From assembly GCA_023441055.1 (NCBI GenBank), contig JAEZQY010000020.1:77806-141805 (forward strand): DNA of 64,000 bases, read 5' to 3'. Made by a program: the position numbers and the translations under genes. A model generated the notes under the pieces. It saw nothing but the letters and a program-made list of their open reading frames with translations. It ran no database searches and had not been told where the DNA came from. Source of the stretch: Bacillota bacterium (GTDB taxonomy: Bacteria; Bacillota; Bacilli; Paenibacillales; UBA4045). Numbering within the stretch: the stretch's first letter is position 1; every line of letters starts with the position of its first letter. This document shows, piece after piece, positions 27,395-35,196 of the stretch.

Positions 27395-27466
27395 CTACTT
27401 GCCCAGTAAATCCAACGCCATCTTTCTACCGATTTCTCGCTCAGTTTCTTATTTCTTCAATCGCAT
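27395..27466 (-). pseudogene. Internally deleted yerC relic
   Basis: Read on the minus strand, the segment starts ATG CGA TTG AAG AAA TAA, matching the first codons of yerC (MQLKK) and then stopping. It ends with codons for MALDLLGK and a stop, matching the yerC C terminus (LALDRLGK). The roughly 80 central codons, including the helix-turn-helix, are gone. Upstream sequence (about 27480-27600) is clearly similar to the yerC upstream region (about 26675-26800), sharing for example a perfect ACTTTACATCGGCAAAGTTT, and a copy of the terminator follows. Thus a full copy existed and lost its coding core. Confidence 0.8.
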
Positions 27467-27661
27467 CACTGCATCATTGCATCACTCTCGCATGCATCTC
27501 ATCGCGCACATAGCCTTCCATAATGTGTATGCGATGACACTTTACATCGGCAAAGTTTGCAAGCGTTGAAGTGGCAGTTAAGCCTTATAATCGTGACAAA
27601 CGTCCAATCAGTCAATGGGCATCTAACATATGATGTGTTAAAAAAAAGGATTGTGAGCCTA

Positions 27662-28252
27662 TTGAAACCTCAACAACCTATGTATTATAGAAATCCGGAA
27701 TCTACGCCTAATTACTCAGCCGGGCAGCAACAGTATCCTGGTGCAGCTCCACCCGATCCATACCTGCTGCCGGAGCAAGCGACCTATTCGGCATACTTGC
27801 CCGCCGCGCCGACTTCGACACCCGCCTCTTCATCCTCTGGCTTATTGTCAAAGCTGGATTTCAATCAGATTAAATCTACAATTGACCGGCTTGGCGGCGT
27901 AGATGGCATACTGGCCACTGTTTCCAAGGTGCAGAAGATCATGCAGACCGTCCAGCAATTCGCCCCCATGGTCAAGATGCTGATCCCCAAGCTCGGCGCT
28001 AAGTCCAGCGATTCCGGTGATGATGACGACTACGAGGATTATCCCCGCAGGAGGCGGAGAAGACGCTCAGGCTCCAGACATGGCTCCAGACGCGGCTCAA
28101 GGTATGGCTCCAGACATGGCTCAGGATATAGCTCCAGATATGCCAAGTCAGCGCAATCCGGCAGATCGCGGGCGAGACGGAGTACGCAGACGCAGTCCAA
28201 GAGCGTTCCCTATTCATCAACCCGCAGGCGCAGTGTCAAGAGCAGTCGTTGA
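27662..28252 (+). CDS. Low-complexity protein with Arg/Ser-repeat tail
   Basis: Start uncertain. A TTG at 27662, 11 bases after AAGGA, gives 196 residues. The frame is open further upstream but that part overlaps sequence duplicated from the yerC promoter. Layout: a Pro/Gln/Tyr-rich head (MYYRNPES, QQQYPGAAPP), an amphipathic middle (LDFNQIKSTIDRLGGVDGILAT, then QKIMQTVQQFAPMVKMLIPKL), an acidic patch (DDDDYEDY), and a very basic tail made of GSRHGSRRGSRYGSR-type repeats. The head and middle recall Bacillus YqfQ/YppG-type spore proteins, but this is a weak resemblance. The tail could bind nucleic acid or anionic polymers. Confidence 0.65.
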   Translation: MKPQQPMYYRNPESTPNYSAGQQQYPGAAPPDPYLLPEQATYSAYLPAAPTSTPASSSSGLLSKLDFNQIKSTIDRLGGVDGILATVSKVQKIMQTVQQFAPMVKMLIPKLGAKSSDSGDDDDYEDYPRRRRRRRSGSRHGSRRGSRYGSRHGSGYSSRYAKSAQSGRSRARRSTQTQSKSVPYSSTRRRSVKSSR

Positions 28253-28290
28253 TACGGAGCCTGAGCGCGTCGACACGATTGCCTCACGAA

Positions 28291-28340
28291 TCGCGCCAAC
28301 TCGCGCCAGCTCGCGCCAGCTCGTGCCAGCTCGTGCTAGC
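28291..28340. repeat. 10-bp tandem repeat, five copies
   Basis: Five consecutive units, tcgcgccaac, tcgcgccagc (twice), tcgtgccagc and tcgtgctagc, lie between the convergent stop codons of the Arg/Ser protein and hprK genes. Confidence 0.85.
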
Positions 28341-28355
28341 TTACATCAACTGCTA

Positions 28356-29294
28356 TTACTCAGCTTCCGACGAATCCGCGTTCTTGAAATCCTCTTCCAG
28401 CCGCTGCAGGAAATCCTCAGCGGCGCTGTAGCCGAGCTGCTGCAGATACCAGTTATTCGCCGCAGCTTCGATCAGGCCCGCTACATCGCGGCCTGGTTGA
28501 AGCTGAATCTCGATATGCGGGATCTGCACGCCCATATAATCAACGAACTTCGGCTCCAGCATCAGGTCATTGTTCAATGTGTTCTCACGCCACTGCGTCA
28601 GTTCAATATCCAGCGCAATACGGGTCTCATCTTGGAACGCCTTGCGCCCATAGATGCGGACGACATTAATTAACCCGATGCTGCGCAGCGCCAGAAATTC
28701 CCGTGTCTTCTGATTATGCGTACCTAGCAGCGTCTGAGGACTCAGCTTCTTCAGCACTACAATATCGTCAGCGATCAGACGATGCCCGCGACGTACCAGT
28801 GTATGCGCAGTCTCACTCTTGCCGACACCTGACTTGCCTCTTAGCAGTATACCGATGCCAGACACATTGACACAGACACCATGTACAGAAATCTCCTGCG
28901 CCAGCGATTTCTTCAGATAGCTGTCCAGCTTCTCTATGAACGGCGTCGTCGACTCCGATGTCCGGAGAAGTGGAATACCCTCCTGTGCGCAGTAGATCAT
29001 CAGATACTTCAGATCCTGCTGATCCCGGGTCACAATGAAGCACGGCGGATGATACTTCACAATATTACCGATATGCAGATTCCGTTCTTCCTCGGTCAGC
29101 CGCAGCAGATAAGTAATCTCCTTAAGCCCCAGAATCTGTACCCGCTCCATGGGGAAATATTCGAAGTACCCCACGAATTCTAATCCAGGCCGATGGGCCT
29201 TAGATTTCCCGATCGTACGGGATAGCTCGTTCTCGCCTGTGAGCACCTCCAGCTTGAAGGTGTCGACTACTTGTTGCACCGTGATTGTCCTCAT
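28356..29294 (-). CDS. HPr kinase/phosphorylase-like protein, atypical
   Basis: 312 residues aligning over the full HprK length: HRPGLEFVGYFEYFP near the N terminus, His138 (SVHGV), the P-loop GKSGVGKSE (153-161), LIADD (173-177) and QPGRDVAGLIEAAA. HprK phosphorylates or dephosphorylates Ser46 of HPr and so drives CcpA-mediated catabolite control. Oddly, the signature normally written LEIRGLGIINV reads LALRSIGLINV here: Glu to Ala at 202 and Gly to Ser at 205. The neighbourhood (yerB, LigB) is not the usual hprK-lgt operon. It may be a second, divergent paralogue. Its ATG overlaps the yerB stop. Confidence 0.85.
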   Translation of the reverse strand: MRTITVQQVVDTFKLEVLTGENELSRTIGKSKAHRPGLEFVGYFEYFPMERVQILGLKEITYLLRLTEEERNLHIGNIVKYHPPCFIVTRDQQDLKYLMIYCAQEGIPLLRTSESTTPFIEKLDSYLKKSLAQEISVHGVCVNVSGIGILLRGKSGVGKSETAHTLVRRGHRLIADDIVVLKKLSPQTLLGTHNQKTREFLALRSIGLINVVRIYGRKAFQDETRIALDIELTQWRENTLNNDLMLEPKFVDYMGVQIPHIEIQLQPGRDVAGLIEAAANNWYLQQLGYSAAEDFLQRLEEDFKNADSSEAE

Positions 29295-30379
29295 TGCATC
29301 TCCACCTTCGATCCTTCCGGCACAATTTGCACCCACGTCTGTCCAGGCAGCAGCTCGGCTTCCTGGCCATCCACATAGGCGCGAATCATCCCCTCTTTAT
29401 TCTCCCAAGTAATCACTCTAGCTTGTCCCGCCTGAATGAGCAGCCCCGTACCAGGGCCGACCACATCAACCTGGCGCCGTCCGATATTATCCACAATCTT
29501 ATGCTTGGCGTAGATCACCATCACATTCTCAGCCGTGATCTGCACCTCATCCGTCTTATCCTTATGCGCTTCACCGAGCATGGTGCGATTATAGCGATTG
29601 GCTGCCGCATCATAGTCATACCCGACATGATAGCCTGCTATGTAATTGATCTTAACCGTTGTCGCGGGCTCCCCGCTGATCACCTGAGTGCCGCTAGCGG
29701 CCCTATAGAACCTCGGACTAACCGCCTGCCATTCGTCGCGATACTTCTTCTTCACAGCGCCTTCATAGATCAGCTCACTCTTCGTGTACAGATTATGCGG
29801 TGCCTTGCGCGAGGAATCTCGCCAGTAGTAGGCATCATCCCCGTACACCTGATCGAAATTCGGAAGCTTATGCTTGTGTACGTAATTAATCGCTTCCTGA
29901 CTCCAGCCAGCATGCACAATCAACCCATCAAGACCATGAGCAATCTGGGCAAAATAAGGCCGCAAACTGCGCACTGGACCAATCACGTCCGCAGTCTGAC
30001 TATGGAATACGGAGATAAAGCGTGTAATCTCCCCCTCAGCTAGTACCTCATAGACAATATCGGCCTTATACAAGCCGTCCTGCGGTCTCGCCCTAGGTGA
30101 ATTCTCCACCATAACCACAATCGGCCGCTTCTTCATCTCCTCATCTGTGCCCATGCCGGTCAACGCATGTTGGAATGGAAATTCCGGTTCCGGCTCTGGC
30201 TCAGGTATGAGAACAATCGAATCCTCCAGATCAGCCATCTGCTGCTCTTCTACATCCGTATTCACTGTTTCTTCCACATCTTGACCACAGGCGGCTAGTA
30301 TCATCATCGATAAGAACAGCATGACCAGCGCAAGCGCGTAATAATGTCGGTACGATCGGCTAGTATTCGTACATGTCAT
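29291..30379 (-). CDS. yerB: YerB-type lipoprotein (DUF3048)
   Basis: 362 residues with a lipoprotein signal ending LAAC (Cys31), an acidic linker rich in Glu-Pro, and the DUF3048 domains: RPIVVMVENSPRARPQDGLYKADIVYE, then RPYFAQIAHGLDGLIVHAGWS, then a C-terminal domain ending GQTWVQIVPEG. It should be attached to the outer face of the membrane; the biochemical role is unknown. The start at 30379 has AGAGGGA. It overlaps the preceding LigB-type gene by 20 bases and hprK by four, forming a tight three-gene unit. Confidence 0.9.
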   Translation of the reverse strand: MTCTNTSRSYRHYYALALVMLFLSMMILAACGQDVEETVNTDVEEQQMADLEDSIVLIPEPEPEPEFPFQHALTGMGTDEEMKKRPIVVMVENSPRARPQDGLYKADIVYEVLAEGEITRFISVFHSQTADVIGPVRSLRPYFAQIAHGLDGLIVHAGWSQEAINYVHKHKLPNFDQVYGDDAYYWRDSSRKAPHNLYTKSELIYEGAVKKKYRDEWQAVSPRFYRAASGTQVISGEPATTVKINYIAGYHVGYDYDAAANRYNRTMLGEAHKDKTDEVQITAENVMVIYAKHKIVDNIGRRQVDVVGPGTGLLIQAGQARVITWENKEGMIRAYVDGQEAELLPGQTWVQIVPEGSKVEMQ

Positions 30380-31175
30380 TGTCTTCCCTCTCATCCTTCC
30401 CGAACATCCAGACATTTAATGATAGACATCCATATAAATAAGTTTGATGCAGCTTGGCAGATTCCTGCTCGGCGTGAGCAGTTCCCATAGCCGTGAACAG
30501 TGGAGACAGATGCGGCTCACCGCCCCTGAGTACTGCCTCCTCCACCAACGGCGCTCGTTCCTCATAATGGAATAGATCTTCCGTATGCCATACCGCAATT
30601 CGCTCCGACAGCCATTCATCGAACGTAACCGCGAAACGCTGGGGCCTGCTCGAATCCATGGACACCCGCTTCAGCTGATGCCCTGTGCTGCCGCTGGCAA
30701 CAATCAATACACCGAGCTCCCGCAGCGGTGCCAGCATGCGACCGATTCGATAATTCTCCTCAGGAACCAGCTTGCCATTCAATGTGACGGCGACAACCGG
30801 CACCTCAGCATGCGGATAGAGTAGATGAAGGGGAAGCCATGCGCGATAATCAAGGTCTGATCGCACATCGAATTGATAAGATATACCCTGGCCGCTGCAC
30901 AGAATCCCAATGTCGGAGGCCAGCTGGCGTTCACCCTTGGCTGGGTAAGACCGATCTGCCAGCTCTTCCGGAAATCCGTACTCCGGACGAATCCCCTTAT
31001 AGCGATCTGCGGCACTGATTCGCATCATCGGCCCGATACCAGTATCTGCAGTAAGAATAATAATGGCCTGCGGCTTCGGGAACTGATCGGATAATCCCTT
31101 CACAGCCTGTGTGTAAGCGATATCCATTAGTCCCAGTGTCGGAACCCCATGGGCTAGGAAAAGACTTGGGAGCAT
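30360..31175 (-). CDS. LigB/DODA-family dioxygenase-like protein with altered metal site
   Basis: 271 residues of the class III extradiol dioxygenase (LigB/YgiD) fold. Conserved: His9 in LAHG, SGSTGHQL (His166) and a C-terminal HLSPLFTAMG. By comparison with what I recall of E. coli YgiD, the SAHW histidine ligand is replaced by Asp44 (TADTG) and the catalytic-type DHG histidine by Tyr110 (DYRAW). It may bind metal differently, or not at all, so ring-cleaving activity should not be assumed. First gene of the unit with yerB and the hprK-like gene. Confidence 0.8.
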   Translation of the reverse strand: MLPSLFLAHGVPTLGLMDIAYTQAVKGLSDQFPKPQAIIILTADTGIGPMMRISAADRYKGIRPEYGFPEELADRSYPAKGERQLASDIGILCSGQGISYQFDVRSDLDYRAWLPLHLLYPHAEVPVVAVTLNGKLVPEENYRIGRMLAPLRELGVLIVASGSTGHQLKRVSMDSSRPQRFAVTFDEWLSERIAVWHTEDLFHYEERAPLVEEAVLRGGEPHLSPLFTAMGTAHAEQESAKLHQTYLYGCLSLNVWMFGKDEREDNDMYEY

Positions 31176-31286
31176 CCATCCATCTCACCTTTCTGCTGCT
31201 TTCACCATCATATCATAAAGTGATAGATTCGAATCTCGCATTTTTGCATCCGTTATGCGAAATTTCGCTCAGAGATGATGACTCAT

Positions 31287-32645
31287 TCACGATGAATGCG
31301 TCCGCAGCCATAGCAGAATGTCATCAATGTGATCTACCGGGACAATTCGGAGGGTCGAAGAACCGAGCCGTGCCTCCTCCAGCTGGGAGGACGGTACGAA
31401 GAACACATCCGCATCCGTCCTGCCTACCGTGTAGGCCTTCTGCTTAATCCCGCCGATACGGCCAATCGAGCCATCAAGCGCGATCGTGCCTGTGCCTGCG
31501 ACTACATGTCCATTCGTCACACCATTAGCGGATAATCGATCGATTAACGCTAATGTCAGCATCGCGCCATGCGATGGGCCTCCCTCATGCAGCACATAAG
31601 GCTTGAAGCTCACATCAACCGGCAGATCCAGCTCGATCTCACTGGCAATCTGGATGCCTAGCACACTGCGTTTATGTTCTGTTGCATGAGCAGCCGTCGT
31701 CACAGCTAGCTGGATGATTTGGCTGCCTCTTGCCAGCGTAAGGTCAATCTCGGTGCCGGGCGGCGTCTCGCCGAGCCAATCGATCAGCTCCTCTGTACGC
31801 GAGATACTCTCACCAGCCACACCTGTAATAATATCACCAGCCTGCAATACGCCGGCTGCCGGACCATCGGCTTGCACGAATACCACGCGAGCACCATGGT
31901 AAGTCGCCCCCTCGCCAAGCCCAAGCTTATGCAGCGCCACTGCGGCGGCAACCTGATTCGCATCGAGCTTCGTCGCTCTCACCGCTGCCAGCTGCTCGGG
32001 AATCGATCCGAGCGATTGCGTTCGCTTCTCTAACTCATAATGATCGAACAGCAGGTTATACACCCAGTCCATCGGTACAGCAGGCCGGTCGAAGATGAGT
32101 ACGCTCATCAGCTCGCCCTTCTGGGCGTAGCCCTCCACCTCCGCATATTGACCAAGATTCATCGTAAGTCCAGGATAGATCACCTGATAGGGTGTCGGAC
32201 ACAGGAGCACGGCCAAGATCGCGAACGTACCGAGCAGCTGTGCGAGCGCTCGCCATGGGACACCGCTCCTAGCTTTAAGCTGCCGTATGAATACGTGAAG
32301 CACGACCAAGAGGAACAATGCAGTATAGCAACCGCCAATAAGCAGCAATTCGTCTGGGAGGAATACAATTATGCAGATCGTTGCCGTAGACCCGGCTACG
32401 ATGCCTACCATGATCAACCGCAAGCCCCAATGCGTCACGCTGCCGCGCAGCTGACGCCAGGCTGCACCCCCCCATAGGATTGGTGCGATCAGCAGCAATC
32501 TCGTCAGCACGTTCAACAGATCAAGCCAATAGAGCGGTCCGAATCGAACCGGATCGAACAACCAGATCAGTTCAACCCCAATTAGGAACAGTAGCGTCCA
32601 GACGATCCCGATTATTTCCCAATTCCATCGATTCCCAGGCTTCAT
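31287..32645 (-). CDS. Membrane PDZ domain-Lon-type serine protease
   Basis: 452 residues. Four or five N-terminal helices (about 10-155) precede an extracytoplasmic part like YlbL: LTMNLGQYAEVEGY, a PDZ domain (about 250-315, PAAGVLQAGDIITGV) and a Lon catalytic domain. The catalytic Ser lies in GGPSHGAM (Ser358) and the catalytic Lys in GGIKQKA (Lys401 or 403). YlbL/SepM-type proteases cleave membrane-associated or secreted peptides. The YlbL family normally has a single N-terminal helix, so the multi-helix domain is an addition. It lacks the AAA+ ATPase of true Lon. Confidence 0.88.
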   Translation of the reverse strand: MKPGNRWNWEIIGIVWTLLFLIGVELIWLFDPVRFGPLYWLDLLNVLTRLLLIAPILWGGAAWRQLRGSVTHWGLRLIMVGIVAGSTATICIIVFLPDELLLIGGCYTALFLLVVLHVFIRQLKARSGVPWRALAQLLGTFAILAVLLCPTPYQVIYPGLTMNLGQYAEVEGYAQKGELMSVLIFDRPAVPMDWVYNLLFDHYELEKRTQSLGSIPEQLAAVRATKLDANQVAAAVALHKLGLGEGATYHGARVVFVQADGPAAGVLQAGDIITGVAGESISRTEELIDWLGETPPGTEIDLTLARGSQIIQLAVTTAAHATEHKRSVLGIQIASEIELDLPVDVSFKPYVLHEGGPSHGAMLTLALIDRLSANGVTNGHVVAGTGTIALDGSIGRIGGIKQKAYTVGRTDADVFFVPSSQLEEARLGSSTLRIVPVDHIDDILLWLRTHSS

Positions 32646-32758
32646 CCAACTACCGCCTTCGCAAATTTATCGCATCCATTATATCACGAAGCTTGCTGAG
32701 CGCGTGATGGTGAATCTGCATGGAGTAATATGGTATTATAGACAATATGAGAGTGACT

Positions 32759-33361
32759 ATGACGGGTGAAGAAGGTGTTATTCTGAAGCAGCTGAATGAT
32801 ACGAATAATAGAATAGAAGCCTTCCAGACCCTATTCAACACTTATTACGAGCGTGTCTTCGAGGTGGCCTATTATATGACCAAGGATCGCCATCTCGCAC
32901 AGGACGTGCTGCAGGAAGCATTCATGAAGGCCTATAATCACCTGGATGATCTGCAAGATATCAAGAAGACAGGGTCATGGCTAAGCGTAGTAACCACGAA
33001 TACGGCCATTGATTTATTGCGCAAGCGCAAGCGATGGAACGGAATCCCTACAGATGACGTTATTCTATTGAATCAGATGCAGCCCTACGAAGAGAATAAT
33101 AGCGAGGTAGAGAATCAAGTGATCCAGACGCTGTTGATCGAACAGATACAAGCCCAGTTCGGCAATCTCAGTCCTGAGCATAGACAGGCCATTCTGCTGA
33201 AGTATTATCACGGATTGAAGGACGACGAGATCGCCAAGCTGACAGGCTCAACCGCGGGAACGATCAAGTCACGCTTGCATCGCGCTAAGAAGAAGATCCA
33301 TTCCTTGCTCTTAGCTCACGAGCAGCGGGGTAAGAGGGAAAGTGTAGGTGAAAGCAATTGA
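32759..33361 (+). CDS. ECF-type RNA polymerase sigma factor
   Basis: About 200 residues. Region 2 reads YYMTKDRHLAQDVLQEAFMKAYNHLDDLQD, with the typical DVLQEAF core. Region 4 reads LSPEHRQAILLKYYHGLKDDEIAKLTGSTAGTIKSRLHRAKKK. Two starts are possible: the ATG at 32759, behind GAGAGTG, which I use, or the one at 32747. The downstream membrane protein overlaps its stop by four bases and is the likely anti-sigma factor. Three genes 1.4-2.7 kb downstream share an ECF-like promoter motif. No copy of that motif is seen upstream of this gene, so autoregulation is not evident. Confidence 0.93.
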   Translation: MTGEEGVILKQLNDTNNRIEAFQTLFNTYYERVFEVAYYMTKDRHLAQDVLQEAFMKAYNHLDDLQDIKKTGSWLSVVTTNTAIDLLRKRKRWNGIPTDDVILLNQMQPYEENNSEVENQVIQTLLIEQIQAQFGNLSPEHRQAILLKYYHGLKDDEIAKLTGSTAGTIKSRLHRAKKKIHSLLLAHEQRGKRESVGESN

Positions 33362-34143
33362 CCAGGCTTCATGATCAAGACCACCTCATACGTGAAGCGA
33401 TTAAGACTGAGTTAGAGGTCTCGCCAGATCCGCCATTAACCCGTTCGGAAGCATGGGAGCAACTCAGCAAGCAGCTGCCCCACTTGCATCCACCCATGCG
33501 GCCTAGGCGATACAACAGGTATTTCAAGCGATTCTCCTTAATCGCGACACTGGTCATTACAGCCTTCATCTCCTCCATGCTCATGTCGCAGGACAGCTCT
33601 GGCTTCAACTGGTTCACTAGATACTGGTCCACCATGACGGGAACGGTAACCACCTTGTTCATCTCCATTACAGAACAGCCGAACGAACCGGTGAAGGGAC
33701 AGCCGTTGCCTCCTGTCCGTGTCGAACAAGCGATTGACAAATCAGTAGCTTTCACCAAAGAAATGACCTTGGCTGAGGCAGCGAAGGCCGTCAATTTTTC
33801 AATTCTTGTCCCTGAACATGTACCTGAAGGTTATTCATTAAACCACATACTTGTCTACTTTACTGAAGAGAACATGAGTAATGAGGTAGATATGATTTAT
33901 AGGAATCGTGATTCCGAATTATCTATACGTCAATTCTCACTGGTCGGGTCATATAATGCCTCTTCTGGCATTGATCATGACGACAGCCAATTAAGGGATC
34001 TGAATCTTAAGGGGATGCAAGAAACACTAGTGCATCATGAGAATGGATCAAGCACTTTAATTTGGAATAACTCATTCATGCAGCTGATCATTAGAAGCCG
34101 ATTAACCGAAGAAGAACTTTTTAAACTAATAAATTCTATGTAA
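33358..34143 (+). CDS. Putative anti-sigma factor, single-helix membrane protein with DUF4367-like domain
   Basis: 261 residues from a TTG that overlaps the sigma gene stop (TTGA), with AGGTG upstream. A cytoplasmic N-terminal region of about 60 residues (with EAWEQLSKQLP) precedes one membrane helix (about 60-76), then an extracytoplasmic domain whose second half (about 150-260, FSILVPEHVPEGYSLNHI to LTEEELFKLINSM) fits the DUF4367 pattern of sensor lipoproteins and anti-sigma factors. Gene overlap and topology support control of the ECF sigma factor. No classical zinc-binding anti-sigma motif is seen. Confidence 0.8.
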   Translation: MTRLHDQDHLIREAIKTELEVSPDPPLTRSEAWEQLSKQLPHLHPPMRPRRYNRYFKRFSLIATLVITAFISSMLMSQDSSGFNWFTRYWSTMTGTVTTLFISITEQPNEPVKGQPLPPVRVEQAIDKSVAFTKEMTLAEAAKAVNFSILVPEHVPEGYSLNHILVYFTEENMSNEVDMIYRNRDSELSIRQFSLVGSYNASSGIDHDDSQLRDLNLKGMQETLVHHENGSSTLIWNNSFMQLIIRSRLTEEELFKLINSM

Positions 34144-34150
34144 CAAAAAA

Positions 34151-34186
34151 TCGTCCTAGCTGGTTCCGTAGAACCTACTAGGACGA
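34151..34186. terminator. Bidirectional terminator
   Basis: Stem TCGTCCTAG/CTAGGACGA with an inner GGTTC/GAACC hairpin, A6 on the left and a T-rich right flank. It sits between the convergent anti-sigma and DUF6147 genes. Confidence 0.85.
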
Positions 34187-34214
34187 CTTCTTCTTATTTT
34201 CTGTTCATATCTGT

Positions 34215-34721
34215 TTAAGGTACATAAACATAACCGGAATAACTAGTTTTCGATTCGATGATGCTGCCATCAATCGCATAATGATAAGCTTTAGTTTGAT
34301 AATATTGCCCAGTAGTCACATAATAACTTGTAGACGCGGTAACTGTTGATGAATTTAGATTAAACCATTCTCCAGCATATGCTACATCCACCCATTCCAG
34401 ATTCGTTTGATCCCAATATTGCAAAGTTAATCTAATTGCAACCTTCTCCACCGCTCCTAGTGTATCTGTGAATCCTCGAATCTCAACACTATTCGATGAA
34501 TTTACCATAATTGCTGCATTCCATATTTTGAGCAACTCTTGCGACATGATCCCAAAACCAGGATCACCTCCGGGCGCACTAGTCCCTGCTGGGAAACCTA
34601 CAGTTGGAGCAGGCGGTCGTTCGTCCAACTTGTCATTAGCGAGCGTCAAAGCAGGCGACCCAATCAAAGCGAGCATCACAATAATCAACACTACCATTCT
34701 CAACTTCAACTTACGATTCAT
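34215..34721 (-). CDS. Secreted protein, DUF6147-like
   Basis: 168 residues. A Sec signal peptide (RKLKLRMVVLIIVMLALIGSPALTLA) is followed by a Pro/Gly linker and a beta-rich domain (LTLQYWDQTNLEWVDVAYAG, then SYYVTTGQYYQTKAYHYAIDG). This resembles small secreted DUF6147 proteins; function is unknown. The ATG at 34721 is preferred over one three codons upstream because of spacing to GAGAGG. Its promoter region has the motif GGGAACG-N14-GGCGTT, shared with two neighbouring genes. Confidence 0.72.
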   Translation of the reverse strand: MNRKLKLRMVVLIIVMLALIGSPALTLANDKLDERPPAPTVGFPAGTSAPGGDPGFGIMSQELLKIWNAAIMVNSSNSVEIRGFTDTLGAVEKVAIRLTLQYWDQTNLEWVDVAYAGEWFNLNSSTVTASTSYYVTTGQYYQTKAYHYAIDGSIIESKTSYSGYVYVP

Positions 34722-34760
34722 AGCAATCATCCTCTCAATTGGAATGTACTACAAACTAAT

Positions 34761-34787
34761 AACGCCAAATTTGCGGATATCGTTCCC
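34761..34787 (-). promoter_or_regulatory. ECF-like promoter of the DUF6147 gene
   Basis: On the minus strand, GGGAACG, 14 bases, then GGCGTT, 40 bases before the start codon. Identical spacing and nearly identical boxes occur at 34832 and 35994. The GGAAC/CGTT pairing is typical of ECF sigma factors. Confidence 0.72.
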
Positions 34788-34831
34788 ATAATTTCTATAG
34801 TTTTGAATAGGATTGGAAACTGTCAAATCTA

Positions 34832-34858
34832 GGGAACGCTTTCTATCAATGTGACGTT
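34832..34858 (+). promoter_or_regulatory. ECF-like promoter of the small LuxR-type gene
   Basis: GGGAACG, 14 bases, GACGTT, 40 bases before the ATG. It is back to back with the DUF6147 promoter. A TTATAAT overlapping the second box could also serve a SigA promoter. Confidence 0.72.
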
Positions 34859-34897
34859 ATAATAGTTGAACATTCAACCAGCTCGTGAGGGGATGTC

Positions 34898-35164
34898 ATG
34901 ATAATCAAACACGCTAAACTGCTCATTCTATTAGACGAACAACTGCATGACTATAAGCTCACGGTTAGAGAAGAACGAATCATCAAACTCTGGATCAGAG
35001 ATTTCGACTACGAGGAAATTGCCGCCGCTCTATCCATCACCGATTCAACCGTCCGCAAGCATATCGACAGCGTCTATGCGCGACTAGGCGTGTACTCGAG
35101 ATCAGACTTAATCCTGCACATTATCGGCAGCATCGTAGCCAAGAACACGAGGTGTTCTATATAA
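34898..35164 (+). CDS. Stand-alone LuxR-type helix-turn-helix protein
   Basis: 88 residues consisting almost only of a LuxR/GerE DNA-binding domain (LTVREERIIKLWIRDFDYEEIAAALSI, then STVRKHIDSVYARLGVYSRSDL). It has no receiver or ligand domain. GerE-like proteins of this size act as constitutive or developmentally timed regulators. The start follows GAGGGGATG. Its ECF-like promoter suggests it is a second-tier regulator under the local sigma factor. Confidence 0.85.
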   Translation: MIIKHAKLLILLDEQLHDYKLTVREERIIKLWIRDFDYEEIAAALSITDSTVRKHIDSVYARLGVYSRSDLILHIIGSIVAKNTRCSI

Positions 35165-35196
35165 ATCCAGAAGAAAGCGGCTCTCCATACATCAAC

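Noticed and set aside
27557..27661. Upstream extension of the Arg/Ser-repeat protein
   Set aside because: This part overlaps sequence duplicated from the yerC upstream region and lacks a better ribosome site than the TTG at 27662.
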